A stretch of DNA of 64,000 nt, taken from contig NC_091677.1 of NCBI RefSeq assembly GCF_042453785.1, positions 6,915,501 through 6,979,500 on the forward strand, given 5' to 3'. The notes under the pieces were generated by a model that saw nothing but the letters and a program-made list of their open reading frames with translations, was not told where the DNA came from and made no database searches. Positions 10,779 to 20,088 of the stretch are shown in pieces; positions within the stretch are counted from its first letter, which is position 1, and each line of letters begins with the position of its first letter. Both the position numbers and the translations under genes were made by a program. This DNA comes from Malus domestica (Eukaryota; Streptophyta; Magnoliopsida; Rosales; Rosaceae).

Positions 10779-10995
10779 CTTATATAGGGGGATTACAAAC
10801 GGTGGGCCTTGTCAAAACTAGGGGCGTTTAGAGAGTGTAGAGCCGATGGTATTTGTTTTCTTTTGTCACACTCATTGATGGAGACAAAATTCGGCTGGGT
10901 GGATGAAATGACACTCACTGCCCACTGGACCACAAATGAGCACACGGTTTTGCTTATTATATCCATTTAAGCCTCAAGTATGGGAGGGATTGTAT
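10779..10995 (-). promoter_or_regulatory. WIP4 promoter module (diverged)
   Basis: TATATAAG at 10779-10786 (minus), then a looser version of the module: GGTGGGCCTTGTC, AGAGCCGATGGTAT, GAGCACACGGTTTTGCTTAT, TTAAGCCTCAAGTATGGGAG. The last two blocks resemble WIP1 more than WIP3, so this promoter may belong to an older lineage. Confidence 0.55.
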
Positions 10996-11970
10996 AAGTG
11001 GAAATTGTCACATTGTTTGACAAGCTAATCATTTTGTTTTTTAAATAGAGATGATACAAATCTTAAAGAAGATCCTCCACAGATTATTAAATCATAAGTG
11101 TCTAACTTATCCTATGTATGATTTCTGGGGGGAAATTACATACGTATGTCGTAGATCAAGACAAGCTATTCTACTGATTACCAAGTAACTCAAGTTTTTG
11201 TTTTTTATTACTGAGAAAAAATAAAATTACAAAACAAACTCATACAGAATAAAATATAGAGAAGCTAGGGAGAGAAAAGAGACAAAATAAATATATGATA
11301 TGAGTAATGCTGTATATTAATATTCTAATACAAATCATGTGATGTATTAATAATAGAAAACATGCACGTTAATCAACATTTAAGTAATAATTCAATCATT
11401 AACATCCGTGTAATAAATAATTTATAAAACTTGATTAAAATAATTGATCTCTGTAATATTACTCGATATGATACGCACACACACGTATGATTAAAATAAT
11501 TGGTCTCTGTAGTATTACTGGATATGGTATATTTTGAGATGCCTTATATATATTCTATTATTTTCAGATCATTACTTCCAAATTTGTTTTGAAAAAACTT
11601 GGTAGCATATGGGGCCTTAATTTTGTTTTGACAATATTGCTAGCTGAATTTTTTTTCACTTTTGTGCCTCTACCATTAGATTACGTTTGACGATCTAGGC
11701 TAAAAGAACTTTTGACAATATTGCTACCTGAATCCAATTTTCACTCAAAATTCCATTTAGGTTAACAACGTGACTTGCACAAGACAACATTTTAAGGACA
11801 ATTTCTTCAAGTCAAGCTTCAAAGAATATCAGACGCATTTCTTACGCACACATAAAAAACAAAACAAAAAAACAAAATTTTCACTCATGTAATGCCAATT
11901 GTAGATGTTTTGAGGTCATTTCCTCCAAAACAATTTGGATATCTTTTAATTTCTCGCATCTTCTCTTATG
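10996..11970. other. Intergenic, no gene
   Basis: AT-rich DNA. A phrase of about 50 bp (TGATTAAAATAATTG, TCTCTGTA, TATTACT, GATATG) occurs twice at about 11430-11540, and TTTTGACAATATTGCTA occurs twice near 11625 and 11710. No frame or RNA gene is supported. Confidence 0.6.
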
Positions 11971-12626
11971 ACGTGTTTACGTAACCATAATGAAAATATG
12001 TGGAATTGAATTGAGGAGAAATTGAAATGAGGAGGAGTTAGAATCAGATTCTTGTTGAAGTTGTTTACTTAAATGTTCTAGAATCGGAATAAAAATGAAA
12101 CTAATTCCATAAAGTTGTTTACTAATTTAGCAGAATCGGAATATAAACCAGTATGATTACTAAATTGCCCTTATCCCGATTCAAATATTTTATATACTTT
12201 TTCTAATAAAATTTGATATAATATATAATAGTAAGAAAAAAATAAATAAATCGCTTTTTTATTTCATAGACACATTAAAGTGTTTTTTTTATTTATTTTT
12301 AATAAATTTAAGTATGTACTTTAATATTTAAATTTTCTCGCTCAAAATTGTAGTTTCTTCTATTCGGCATATGCATGGAGTTGTGCATAATGTGAATGAG
12401 GGCATAATAGGAAGAAAAAATGCATTCCTGATTCCTTCACCATCCAGGAATCCAAATACCTCACCTATGAAGGGAGTCCAATTCCACCAATTTCAGGAAT
12501 TGAATTCCATTTTTCGTGTGGGTCACACACGCTATTGATTCCTCCAAATCATAGTAAACACAAAAATTATCCGTAATCAGAATCGGATTCCTTATTTTCA
12601 TTTCGATTACGGATGCATAAACACGC
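11971..12626. mobile_element. Non-autonomous inverted-repeat element (about 650 bp)
   Basis: The left end ACGTGTTTACGTAACC..ATGAAAAT is the inverse of the right end ATTTTCATTTCGATTACGGA..AAACACG. The centre is AT-rich with no frame. No clear target duplication is seen. It resembles plant MITE or short Mutator-like elements. Confidence 0.5.
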
Positions 12627-13129
12627 CCTTAATCTAACCATAACCTAGCTCGTATTTTGTAACTCTGCTCAAGATTGATGATGAACTAACCGCATTTTAT
12701 CTTCTTCTCATTATCAAACTCCAATTAATTCTTAATTATGTAATTATTAGTTGAAAAAACTTGTTTAGTATAAAAAATAAGTTGCATTTTTATCTATTTT
12801 TTTAAGTGGAAATTACGTGGAGGGTCCTCACATAAGCTTGCAAGTAAATTGGCCAACTCTGTAGCTTACTAATTAAATTTATGATGGAAACTCAATTATG
12901 GGCGAAATCCAGTGGTCACACGCACTTCACGTCATCCTAATTGTTTTGTCCATATGTTTTTTTAATGATATACCTAAACCACACAATGAGCTAGCCTAAT
13001 TTAGTATTAATGTCGCAATTCACGAGCGTCAAACTTAATACCTCTTATTTACAAATGAAGAGAAATATCACTACACTATTATACTAAGTGAATTATTATT
13101 CACTTGACAATTCACCAATATTAAAAATA
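12627..13129. other. Intergenic with decayed SINE trace
   Basis: No gene. About 13016-13100 (ACTTAATACCTCTTATTTAC ... ATACTAAGTG) resembles the tRNA-like 5' part of the SINE family at 56340 and 58337, in the same minus orientation, but it is too decayed to bound. Confidence 0.45.
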
Positions 13130-13925
13130 AGAGTAATGCTAAGGAGACTAAATGTGCAGATTAAATTTTATAAACTAAATTATATGGAAGTTGATGATTG
13201 GAAAATTACTTAAATGTTGATTAACGTGCTTATTTCTTATTGTTGACACATTATTTAGTTTGTAAATTTAGTTTATAAATTTGGTTTACCTATCATTACT
13301 TAAGTGTTGATTAACATACTTATTTCTTATTGGTGACACATCATTTAGTCCATCATATGTGAGACTTTGTCATTCATATTTTTACACCTACCTTATATGT
13401 GTTGAATTTTTAGATTAAATATACAGACAATACTGATTCGGTGACATGGATATGTAGCAATTTTCAATGTGATTGTTGATAGATCATTTAGTTTATAAAT
13501 TTGGTTTACCTATCATTACTTAAGTGTTGATTAACATGCTTATTTCTTATTGGTGACATATCATTTAGTCCATCATTTGTGAGACTTTGTCATTCATATT
13601 TTTACACCTACCTTATATGTGTTGAATTTTTAGATTAAATATACAGACAATACTAATTCAGTGACATGGATATGTAGCAATGTGATTGTTGACACATCAT
13701 TTAGTTTGTAAATTTAGTTTATAAATTTGGTTTACCTATCATTACTTAAGTGTTGATTAACATGCTTATTTCTTATTGGTGACACATCATTTAGTCCATC
13801 ATCTGTGAGACTTTGTCATTCATATTTTTACACCTACCTTATATGTGTTGAATTTTTAGATTAAATATACAGACAATACTAATTTGGTGACATGGATATG
13901 TAGCAATTTTCAATGTGATTGTCAC
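13130..13925. repeat. MITE-derived tandem array, about 3 units of 220 bp
   Basis: It begins AGAGTAATGCTAAGGAGACT, like the MITE at 54784, then repeats a unit containing TTGATTAACATRCTTATTTC. Anchors at 13307, 13527 and 13753 give periods of 220 and 226 bp. Each unit includes a GTGACACATCATTTAGT-type segment and a CATTCATATTTTTACACC segment. No coding potential. It appears that the 3' part of a MITE plus its flank was amplified in tandem. Confidence 0.75.
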
Positions 13926-14021
13926 ATGTATCAACTTCAATTCAAGTTCTAATGAATCTAAGTGGGTACATCCTCAAATTTATGGCTTGATGAATTCACC
14001 ATGAGCTCCAATTTATGTCAA

Positions 14022-14553
14022 CTAGCCTTCATGCACGTGCTCATGCGTGTGCATAAGGTATTTTTTTAATCACGACATGCTACACGCGACTTACACGTTT
14101 TAAATGTATTTATATACGTTAATTGACAAAAAGAAAGTCAAATATTGGAAGTAAATGAATAATCTTAGATCATGTTAGAAGAAACCCCTTAAGTGTAGAT
14201 AATATCATTTGTTCAAAAAAAAATCATTTGACAACTAATTTAATCATATTATTATACGCGTGCGAAAGACCTTTTTCATAACCAACATTACACACTTATC
14301 ACGATGTTTTAAACGTGTTTAAAAATAGAAAAAATAATATTTAATAAACAATTGATAGAATCATATTATTGCTAGCCTATAGTGAGGTACTAATAAAAAA
14401 ATTAAAATAAAAACTGTACAAAAAAAAATTAATTATTAAAAAACACTATCAAAATGACAAAAATATCCCTACAACTATTCATTATTTTTTATGAAGCTTG
14501 TGACACAAAAAAACACTATTCATTTGGGCTTGTTGGCTTTATATAAAAGAAGA
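14022..14553 (-). mobile_element. Non-autonomous Helitron, copy 1 (532 bp)
   Basis: On the minus strand it starts TCTTCTTTTATATAAAG (14553 downward) after a host A and ends CATGAAGGCTAG (14022) before a host T. A short GCAC..GTGC hairpin precedes the end. These are Helitron signatures: 5' TC, 3' CTRR, insertion between A and T, no target duplication. The same ends are found at 18824-19758 and 29896-30741. No Rep/helicase coding region. Its 5' terminus lies 3 nt beyond the WIP5 stop codon, so it forms the WIP5 3' UTR. Confidence 0.8.
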
Positions 14554-14556
14554 TAA

Positions 14557-14823
14557 TTAAGGCCCCCAGCAGCTCAGGTACATGACTTTTCTTAGAGAAT
14601 CCTCAGCTGCTTGGTTCTTCTTTTCGGATTTCAGTTTGTTCAAAACCATTGCAGAAGACGAAGGCGATAGTTCCTTTGCTTGCAAGAAAGATCTCACATT
14701 GCTCTTGGCATGCTGGTGAACAGATCTCATGGTGTAACTCCATCTGCCGAAACCTTGATCTTTCAAAGCCTCAACAGCTCCAACGCTAGCCGCTACTATC
14801 CACGCTCCTCTTGTTCCACACAT
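14557..14823 (-). CDS. WIP5: wound-induced protein family (DUF3774)
   Basis: Intronless, 88 residues: MCGTRGAW start, IVAASVGAVEALKDQGFGRW core at about 9-28, Gln/His/Lys-rich centre, SLRKVMYLSCWGP end. It is more diverged than WIP2-4 (GFGRW for GICRW) and stops one residue earlier, without the final Asn. A Helitron begins 3 nt after the stop. The minus-strand TATATATA at 14885-14892 is about 62 nt upstream of the ATG. The usual WIP promoter module is not evident here. Likely functional, since the core and tail are intact. Confidence 0.85.
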   Translation of the reverse strand: MCGTRGAWIVAASVGAVEALKDQGFGRWSYTMRSVHQHAKSNVRSFLQAKELSPSSSAMVLNKLKSEKKNQAAEDSLRKVMYLSCWGP

Positions 14824-14892
14824 CTTGAAATATAAACAGAACAGAACAAACAGCTTAGTTCTAGTTTAGTTTCTTGGGTGTGAATATATATA

Positions 14893-15553
14893 GGAGAAAA
14901 ATGAGGCTAAAACCAGATGGATTCAGAAAGGCAAAAATACAAAGTTGCTGTGGATTTGTATATTTCAGGAAGCTGGCTTTGTCCTTTTAAGTTTTTTACA
15001 TATGAAGTGACAAATTATGCAGTGGTTTTCAGTGAAGAAACCAGGGGTCTTGCACCTTGTTTTTGCAAAATTTGATCAAAATAGTAACGGAAGGAGGACC
15101 CCAATATTGTGATCTCAGCTTATTTGTCTCAGTTGCATGCTATCACGCCATCATGCCATCATGCCATCATGCACCCTTTCATCCCTGCTGTATATTCTAG
15201 TGATTATGGTCTTATCTCCATCGTTCAGTATGGTGTGCCTGATAAGTACGAATCAACCCATTTCGTGCTACTGTACGTTGTGTACCGGATCCGTTTTCAT
15301 CTAATCGAAAAGAAGGAAACAAAATAATCTTATCGAATCTGCGTTATGCTTCGTACCAACTTGATCCGTTTTGCCATTTTCAAATTACGGTTTCAATAAT
15401 CCTATACTTACCTCTACTCAAGTTGCGGCCATGACTTCACTCATTTGTTAGAATCAATCAATATCATCCCATACATAATTTAGGATAAAAATGAAATGTT
15501 ACTTGGTGATCACATTATTTACAAATTTAAACTCATCTATATATCATCAGTAC
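14893..15553. other. Intergenic, WIP5 upstream
   Basis: No gene. A short CATGCCAT tandem repeat lies at about 15147-15172. The open stretch at 15109-15327 has no recognisable product. Confidence 0.55.
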
Positions 15554-15659
15554 TTGGGAGCAGCCTCTCCATAAAATGGGGGTAAGGCTAGCCGACATTC
15601 ACCTCTCCCAGACCCTGCGTAAAGCGGGAGCCTTGTGCACTGGGTACGACCTTTTTTTT
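15554..15659 (+). mobile_element. 5'-truncated SINE with perfect target duplication (Au-like 3' end)
   Basis: It contains GGGGGTAAGGCTAGCCGACA, AGACCCTGCGTAAAGCGGGA and a GCACTGGGTACGACC end followed by eight T, which matches my recollection of the 3' part of Au-type plant SINEs. It is flanked by a perfect 15-bp duplication, ATATATCATCAGTAC (15539-15553 and 15660-15674). The tRNA-like 5' part is missing, so insertion was 5'-truncated. Confidence 0.8.
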
Positions 15660-15674
15660 ATATATCATCAGTAC

Positions 15675-16610
15675 CTTTTGAACTCTAAAAGCTAGTAGCC
15701 ATTACTTCAATCAAGAAACCCAAAATTTAACCAAAACCCGTTTAACATGATCCGAAAAGCCACACTCTATAAATTAACAAATTTTGTAAAAGTTAGAAGA
15801 AGCTAGGCAACATCAATCATGCCTTATCATCATCACATGTATTCTGAAATAAGGTTTCCTACCATCTATGATGCCGTGACGAAGAAGGTTAAAGTGGAAG
15901 AGAGACGGATCGCGTTACAATACTAAAATAACCATATGTATACTGTGCATGTAATGTACTATCTTCTCCTTATTATGCTAGAACTATGCAGTTGAGCTTT
16001 CTTCCTCGGAAAGAGAGTTTTGGATTCAAGCCCACATACGGGATGTAATTTTTGTTAAGGCAAAATAACTAGTTATATAAATACTTGCCTTGTCATGCTC
16101 TGCAATTTTGTTCTTGACAAATACAAACTTGTGCATGAGAGGGTAATGAAAAAAAAAACTAGATTAAAAACCGTCATTTGTTTCATCCCATTTCATCATC
16201 TTTCAAAATTTTCTCTCTTTCTTTACTATATAAAAGAAATGTTTTGAGACACCAAAGATACCATTCTGTACTTCACTTTTATAAAAGTACAAAAGAAAAT
16301 TTATACATACTGTAGGATGATATTTTTAGAGTGTCAATAACAACTCGTATAAAAAACACATAATATTTAACATTGCACAGGGAAAGAGGGAAGATCAAGA
16401 TCTTGATTCATACAATTAATCCAACAAAATTAGCTGTACATATTATTAACACTAGAAAACAAAAGGACTAGTAATACAGATCGATGACCACATCACCGCA
16501 TCTGCATGGATCGTCTAATTAAACACTAATTAACAAAGGTTAATTGGGACTTGAATTTCCAGATATTTATTAGTAGGTAATTAGGAATAGTACTGAAGAC
16601 TCATCGTCTC
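15675..16610. other. Intergenic, no gene
   Basis: AT-rich DNA between the SINE and WIP6. No frame, RNA gene or bounded repeat is seen. Confidence 0.6.
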
Positions 16611-16832
16611 TCATGTATTAGGACCCCAACAACTCAAGTACATTACAGTCCGGAGAGATTCCTCAGCCTGCTGTTTAAGCCTGCACTGATGATCACAGCT
16701 GCTGGTACTATTCTTGTTGTTTACAGCACCAGAAAATTCTGTGGCCAATTCCTTGCGACATGCCTTGCCTTTAGATGCTTGGTCTCTATTAGTGCTTCCT
16801 CTTCCTTGCATTGCTTCTGATATTTGAATCAT
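16611..16832 (-). CDS. WIP6: divergent wound-induced-like small protein
   Basis: 73 residues. Only the last 18 match the family (EESLRTVMYLSCWGPNT). The N-terminal AASVGVVEALKDQG core is absent and replaced by a basic, Ser/Asn/Gln-rich stretch with several Cys. The frame is open to an ATG at 16889, but a minus-strand TATATATG at 16894-16901 lies about 5 nt from it, so the first usable ATG is probably 16832; 16811 is an alternative. It may be a truncated, neofunctionalised or dying copy. Function unknown. Confidence 0.6.
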   Translation of the reverse strand: MIQISEAMQGRGSTNRDQASKGKACRKELATEFSGAVNNKNSTSSCDHQCRLKQQAEESLRTVMYLSCWGPNT

Positions 16833-16901
16833 TTCAAATGAAAGCAGTGTTTTAGTCGTTTGGGTGTGGCTTAGAACTTGGGAAACCAAGTTTCATATAT
16901 A

Positions 16902-18823
16902 GGCAGAGAAAAGGCCATTAGCATATAATAGCTGCAAAATTTTAGTGGAGTAATTTAGTTTGACTGTAATTCAAATTAATAATTAGATATGACTTTATGA
17001 ATCTTTCCAACCTTCGGAAATGTGAACTGCAGTAGCAAAAGCACCAGCTGGCCCTCTTTTAAAAAGTAAAAAAAGATATGAATTGCGATCTGTAGCTAGC
17101 CGAGTGGAAAGTAATCCACATGACATTGAGAGTGATTCAAATAGTAAATTACATTGAGGATCAGGGAGCAGCATTGTGGTGTTCCACTTGGCATTATATT
17201 TCCGTATTCGCTTCAAATTTATAGCAATCAACAGATCAAACCATTTTTTTTTTCTCTCACTTTGCTTGTTTATTTTGATGGATTCCCAAGCTATGCTCCT
17301 CTTCTCGTATACAATATATGATCCTATGGTTTAATTAAGGAAATGGTTGTGGACTGAAACTAAAAAACAATAGGGTGCACGTTCCCTCCATCGACATTGG
17401 AGCAAAGTAAGGCATATTATCACATGGGTGGAAGATTAGCATATACACGTTTAGCTCTGCAAGGATATGATTGATACCTAACACACTTCCTTTAATATCC
17501 TTTAATTTGCTTTTTAAGTATTGGATTTTGTTTACTACTTTAGAAGCTAATCACTAGATTCACTACCACTCCACCCCATTCATCTTTTTTTTAATTTTTT
17601 TAATTTTTTTAATTTTTATAAATTTTACTATTAGGAGGAGGAGAGAAAGTTTGAAACTATTATAATAATTTAGAAGATGAAGAAATTTCGAACTCGGAAT
17701 TATGGGTAGAAACCCAACAACCTATTTCCTACAATATTGAACCATTCATGATTATCATGTATCATTTGTTACATATAATGCATAGACTTAAATTTATGTA
17801 TATTGATGACCACTTAGCGAATAGATAGCCATATCTACATCTGTGAGAGCAACATATATAGAAAAATGTGTCAACAATGTGATTAGTAAATATGGTTTGA
17901 ATAGCAACACTTTATTCAAAAAGTAAATAACTGTAAACTCGAATGGGGAAGCCTACTACCCTTTGTTAATCGTTTTCAATATTGGAAGGAAACTCAAAGT
18001 TTGGATACCAACTTTTTTCTATCAAAACATGGAAATAAAATAAAACTTAAGATTTAATGGTATAACAACAACAACAATACGTTAAAAGTGCTTTTGAGCT
18101 TAATGTTTTAGACAAATTAATGAGTTTTCAAAGTGGCCAAATTTAGTTGAAAGTTAGGTAAGAACTAATAATCAAGTTACTTATTTCAATATCAGTCTTC
18201 CACTAACTAAGTTTTTATTAGTATTACAAGAGATCTCAAAGTCAAATCTTTCTTTCTGAAACGATAAATAAGAGAGGCTACCACATTGTCCAATAAAAAT
18301 GGGCAATGAATGATTCTAGTTCCTATAGTTTGAGCAAAATTTCACTTTCAGTTCTTGTAGTTTCAATTCTTGCGATTTCAATCTTTGTAGTTTATTAATT
18401 GTTGTTGTTTAAGGACAATACCTTAATTGTGGTTTTGTTGGTCACTACTACTTATGTGACATATGTAAAGGTGGGTTAGTGTTTTTGCATTTTTTTTTCT
18501 TTTTTTTTTTAGCAATCTCTAATTTTGACTTTTCAATGTCGTAATACAACGCACACACTTCTCAATTCGCTAATTTCTTAAATTAAAAAAAAAAACTCTA
18601 AGAAAATTATTGTCCCTCAATCACACAATTATTAAACTACAAACCTATAAATCGCAACATATTTTTTTTAACAAACAATACACTAAACGGGTTAGCAATA
18701 ATATGGTTCAAATTCGTCATTGATGATAATCAAACTTCAAATCTCTCATTTACAAGTGAAGGTTGCAACAATTAAAGAACAAAGTGAAACTTCACTTAAA
18801 CTATAATAATCAAATCATACTTA
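16902..18823. other. Intergenic, no gene; decayed repeats
   Basis: TTTTTTTAATTTTT-type tracts near 17587-17620. At 18300-18400 a phrase like GTTCTTGTAGTTTCAAT recurs imperfectly. About 18700-18780 resembles decayed SINE sequence (GGTTCAAATTCGTC, TCTCTCATTTACAAGTGAAG). No protein-coding frame is supported. Confidence 0.55.
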
Positions 18824-19758
18824 TCTATTATATATAAAGAGAGAAGAAAAGGTGAATAGTGTTTTGGTGTCACCAAGCTTCAACAAAAAAAAAGGACAAA
18901 AATTCCCCCAAAACAATAAACTTCAAAGGCATCCCAAAATAAAGCATCAAATAAGGTAGGGGCATTTTCGTCATTTTAATAGTATTTTTTAATAATTAAA
19001 TTATTTTGTGGTTTTTTTTTGTTTTTGTTTTTAATTAGTACCTCATAATTGGCTAGCAATAATGTGATTCAATTTATCTATTTTTAAACACGTTCAAAAC
19101 ATCTTAAGAGATGTGTAATGTCGATTATAAAAAAGATCATTCACACGCGGATAATAATGTGATTAAATTAGTTGTCAAATGATTTTTATTTTTGTAACAA
19201 ACAATATTATCTATACTAAGGGGGGAGGGAGGTGGGCTTAGCCTCACAATAGGTTAGCAACAATGTGATTCAATAAGTTGTTTATTAAATATTATTTGCA
19301 CTATTTTAAACAAATTCAAAACATCTTAAGAGGCGTGTAATGCTGGTTATAAAAAAAGTTTTTCGCACGCGGATAATAATGTGATTAAATTAGTTGTTAG
19401 ATGATTGTTTTTTTTTTTAACATATAATATTATCTACACTAAAGGGGAGGGGATGGGCTTAGCCTCACAATGGGCTAGCAATAATGTGGTTCAATCAATT
19501 ATTTATTAAATATTATTTTCTCTATTCTTAATGTAAATTCTATAGAGACCGATTTTATTATGTGAATTCAACTGCTTTAATTGGTTTATGAGAGATTTCT
19601 TCTAGCATGATCTAAGATTATTCATTTACTTCAAATATTTGACCTTCCTTTTGTCAATTTACACATATGTATACATTTAAAACGTGTTAGTCGCGCGTAG
19701 CACGTCATAATTCAAAAAATACCTTCTACATGCTCATGAGCTTGTGCATGGAGGCTAG
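18824..19758 (+). mobile_element. Non-autonomous Helitron, copy 2 (935 bp)
   Basis: Starts TCTATTATATATAAAGAGAG after a host A and ends GCATGGAGGCTAG before a host T, with a GCTCATGAGC hairpin just before the end. Internally a unit of about 215 bp occurs twice (roughly 19039-19255 and 19255-19480). It contains the GCTAGCAATAATGTG phrase and an ATTATCTACACTAA tail, where copy 1 has one unit. No frame. It lies about 220 bp upstream of the THF1 TATA box, within the likely THF1 promoter. Confidence 0.8.
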
Positions 19759-19980
19759 TTGACCCGTAAAGTGAAAAGAAATCATAGTCTGCCAAAAAAT
19801 AAAGCGGCCCGGTCCAATCCAATTCAACCCGGCCCATTAAAATATCTCTCTTTTGTAGTGCACCGCACGGCACTGGGCACAAAATTACTGGCTCACAAAT
19901 CGTATCAAACACTGGATAAGCAGCCCTTCCTTTCGTGGACCTCTATCTCTCCCACTCCCACACTTCTCAACTACAATTAA

Positions 19981-19988
19981 TATATAAA
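19981..19988 (+). promoter_or_regulatory. Probable THF1 TATA box
   Basis: TATATAAA about 100 bp before the THF1 start codon, followed by a CT-rich leader (TCTCTCTCTC near 20070), as is common in plant 5' UTRs. Confidence 0.55.
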
Positions 19989-20088
19989 TTAAAATTCTAA
20001 AACCCACGAAATCTCCTCTCCCTCTCCACAATGCTCAAAATTTTCCCGGAAAATTTTCAACGCTAAATTCTCTCTCTCTCTCCCTCCA

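Noticed and set aside
13130-13925. CRISPR-like array
   Set aside because: Eukaryotic DNA with 220-bp adjacent units and no regular spacers; it is a tandem repeat derived from a MITE.
16833-16889. N-terminal extension of WIP6
   Set aside because: The ATG at 16889 is about 5 nt from the TATA box; transcription should start inside it.
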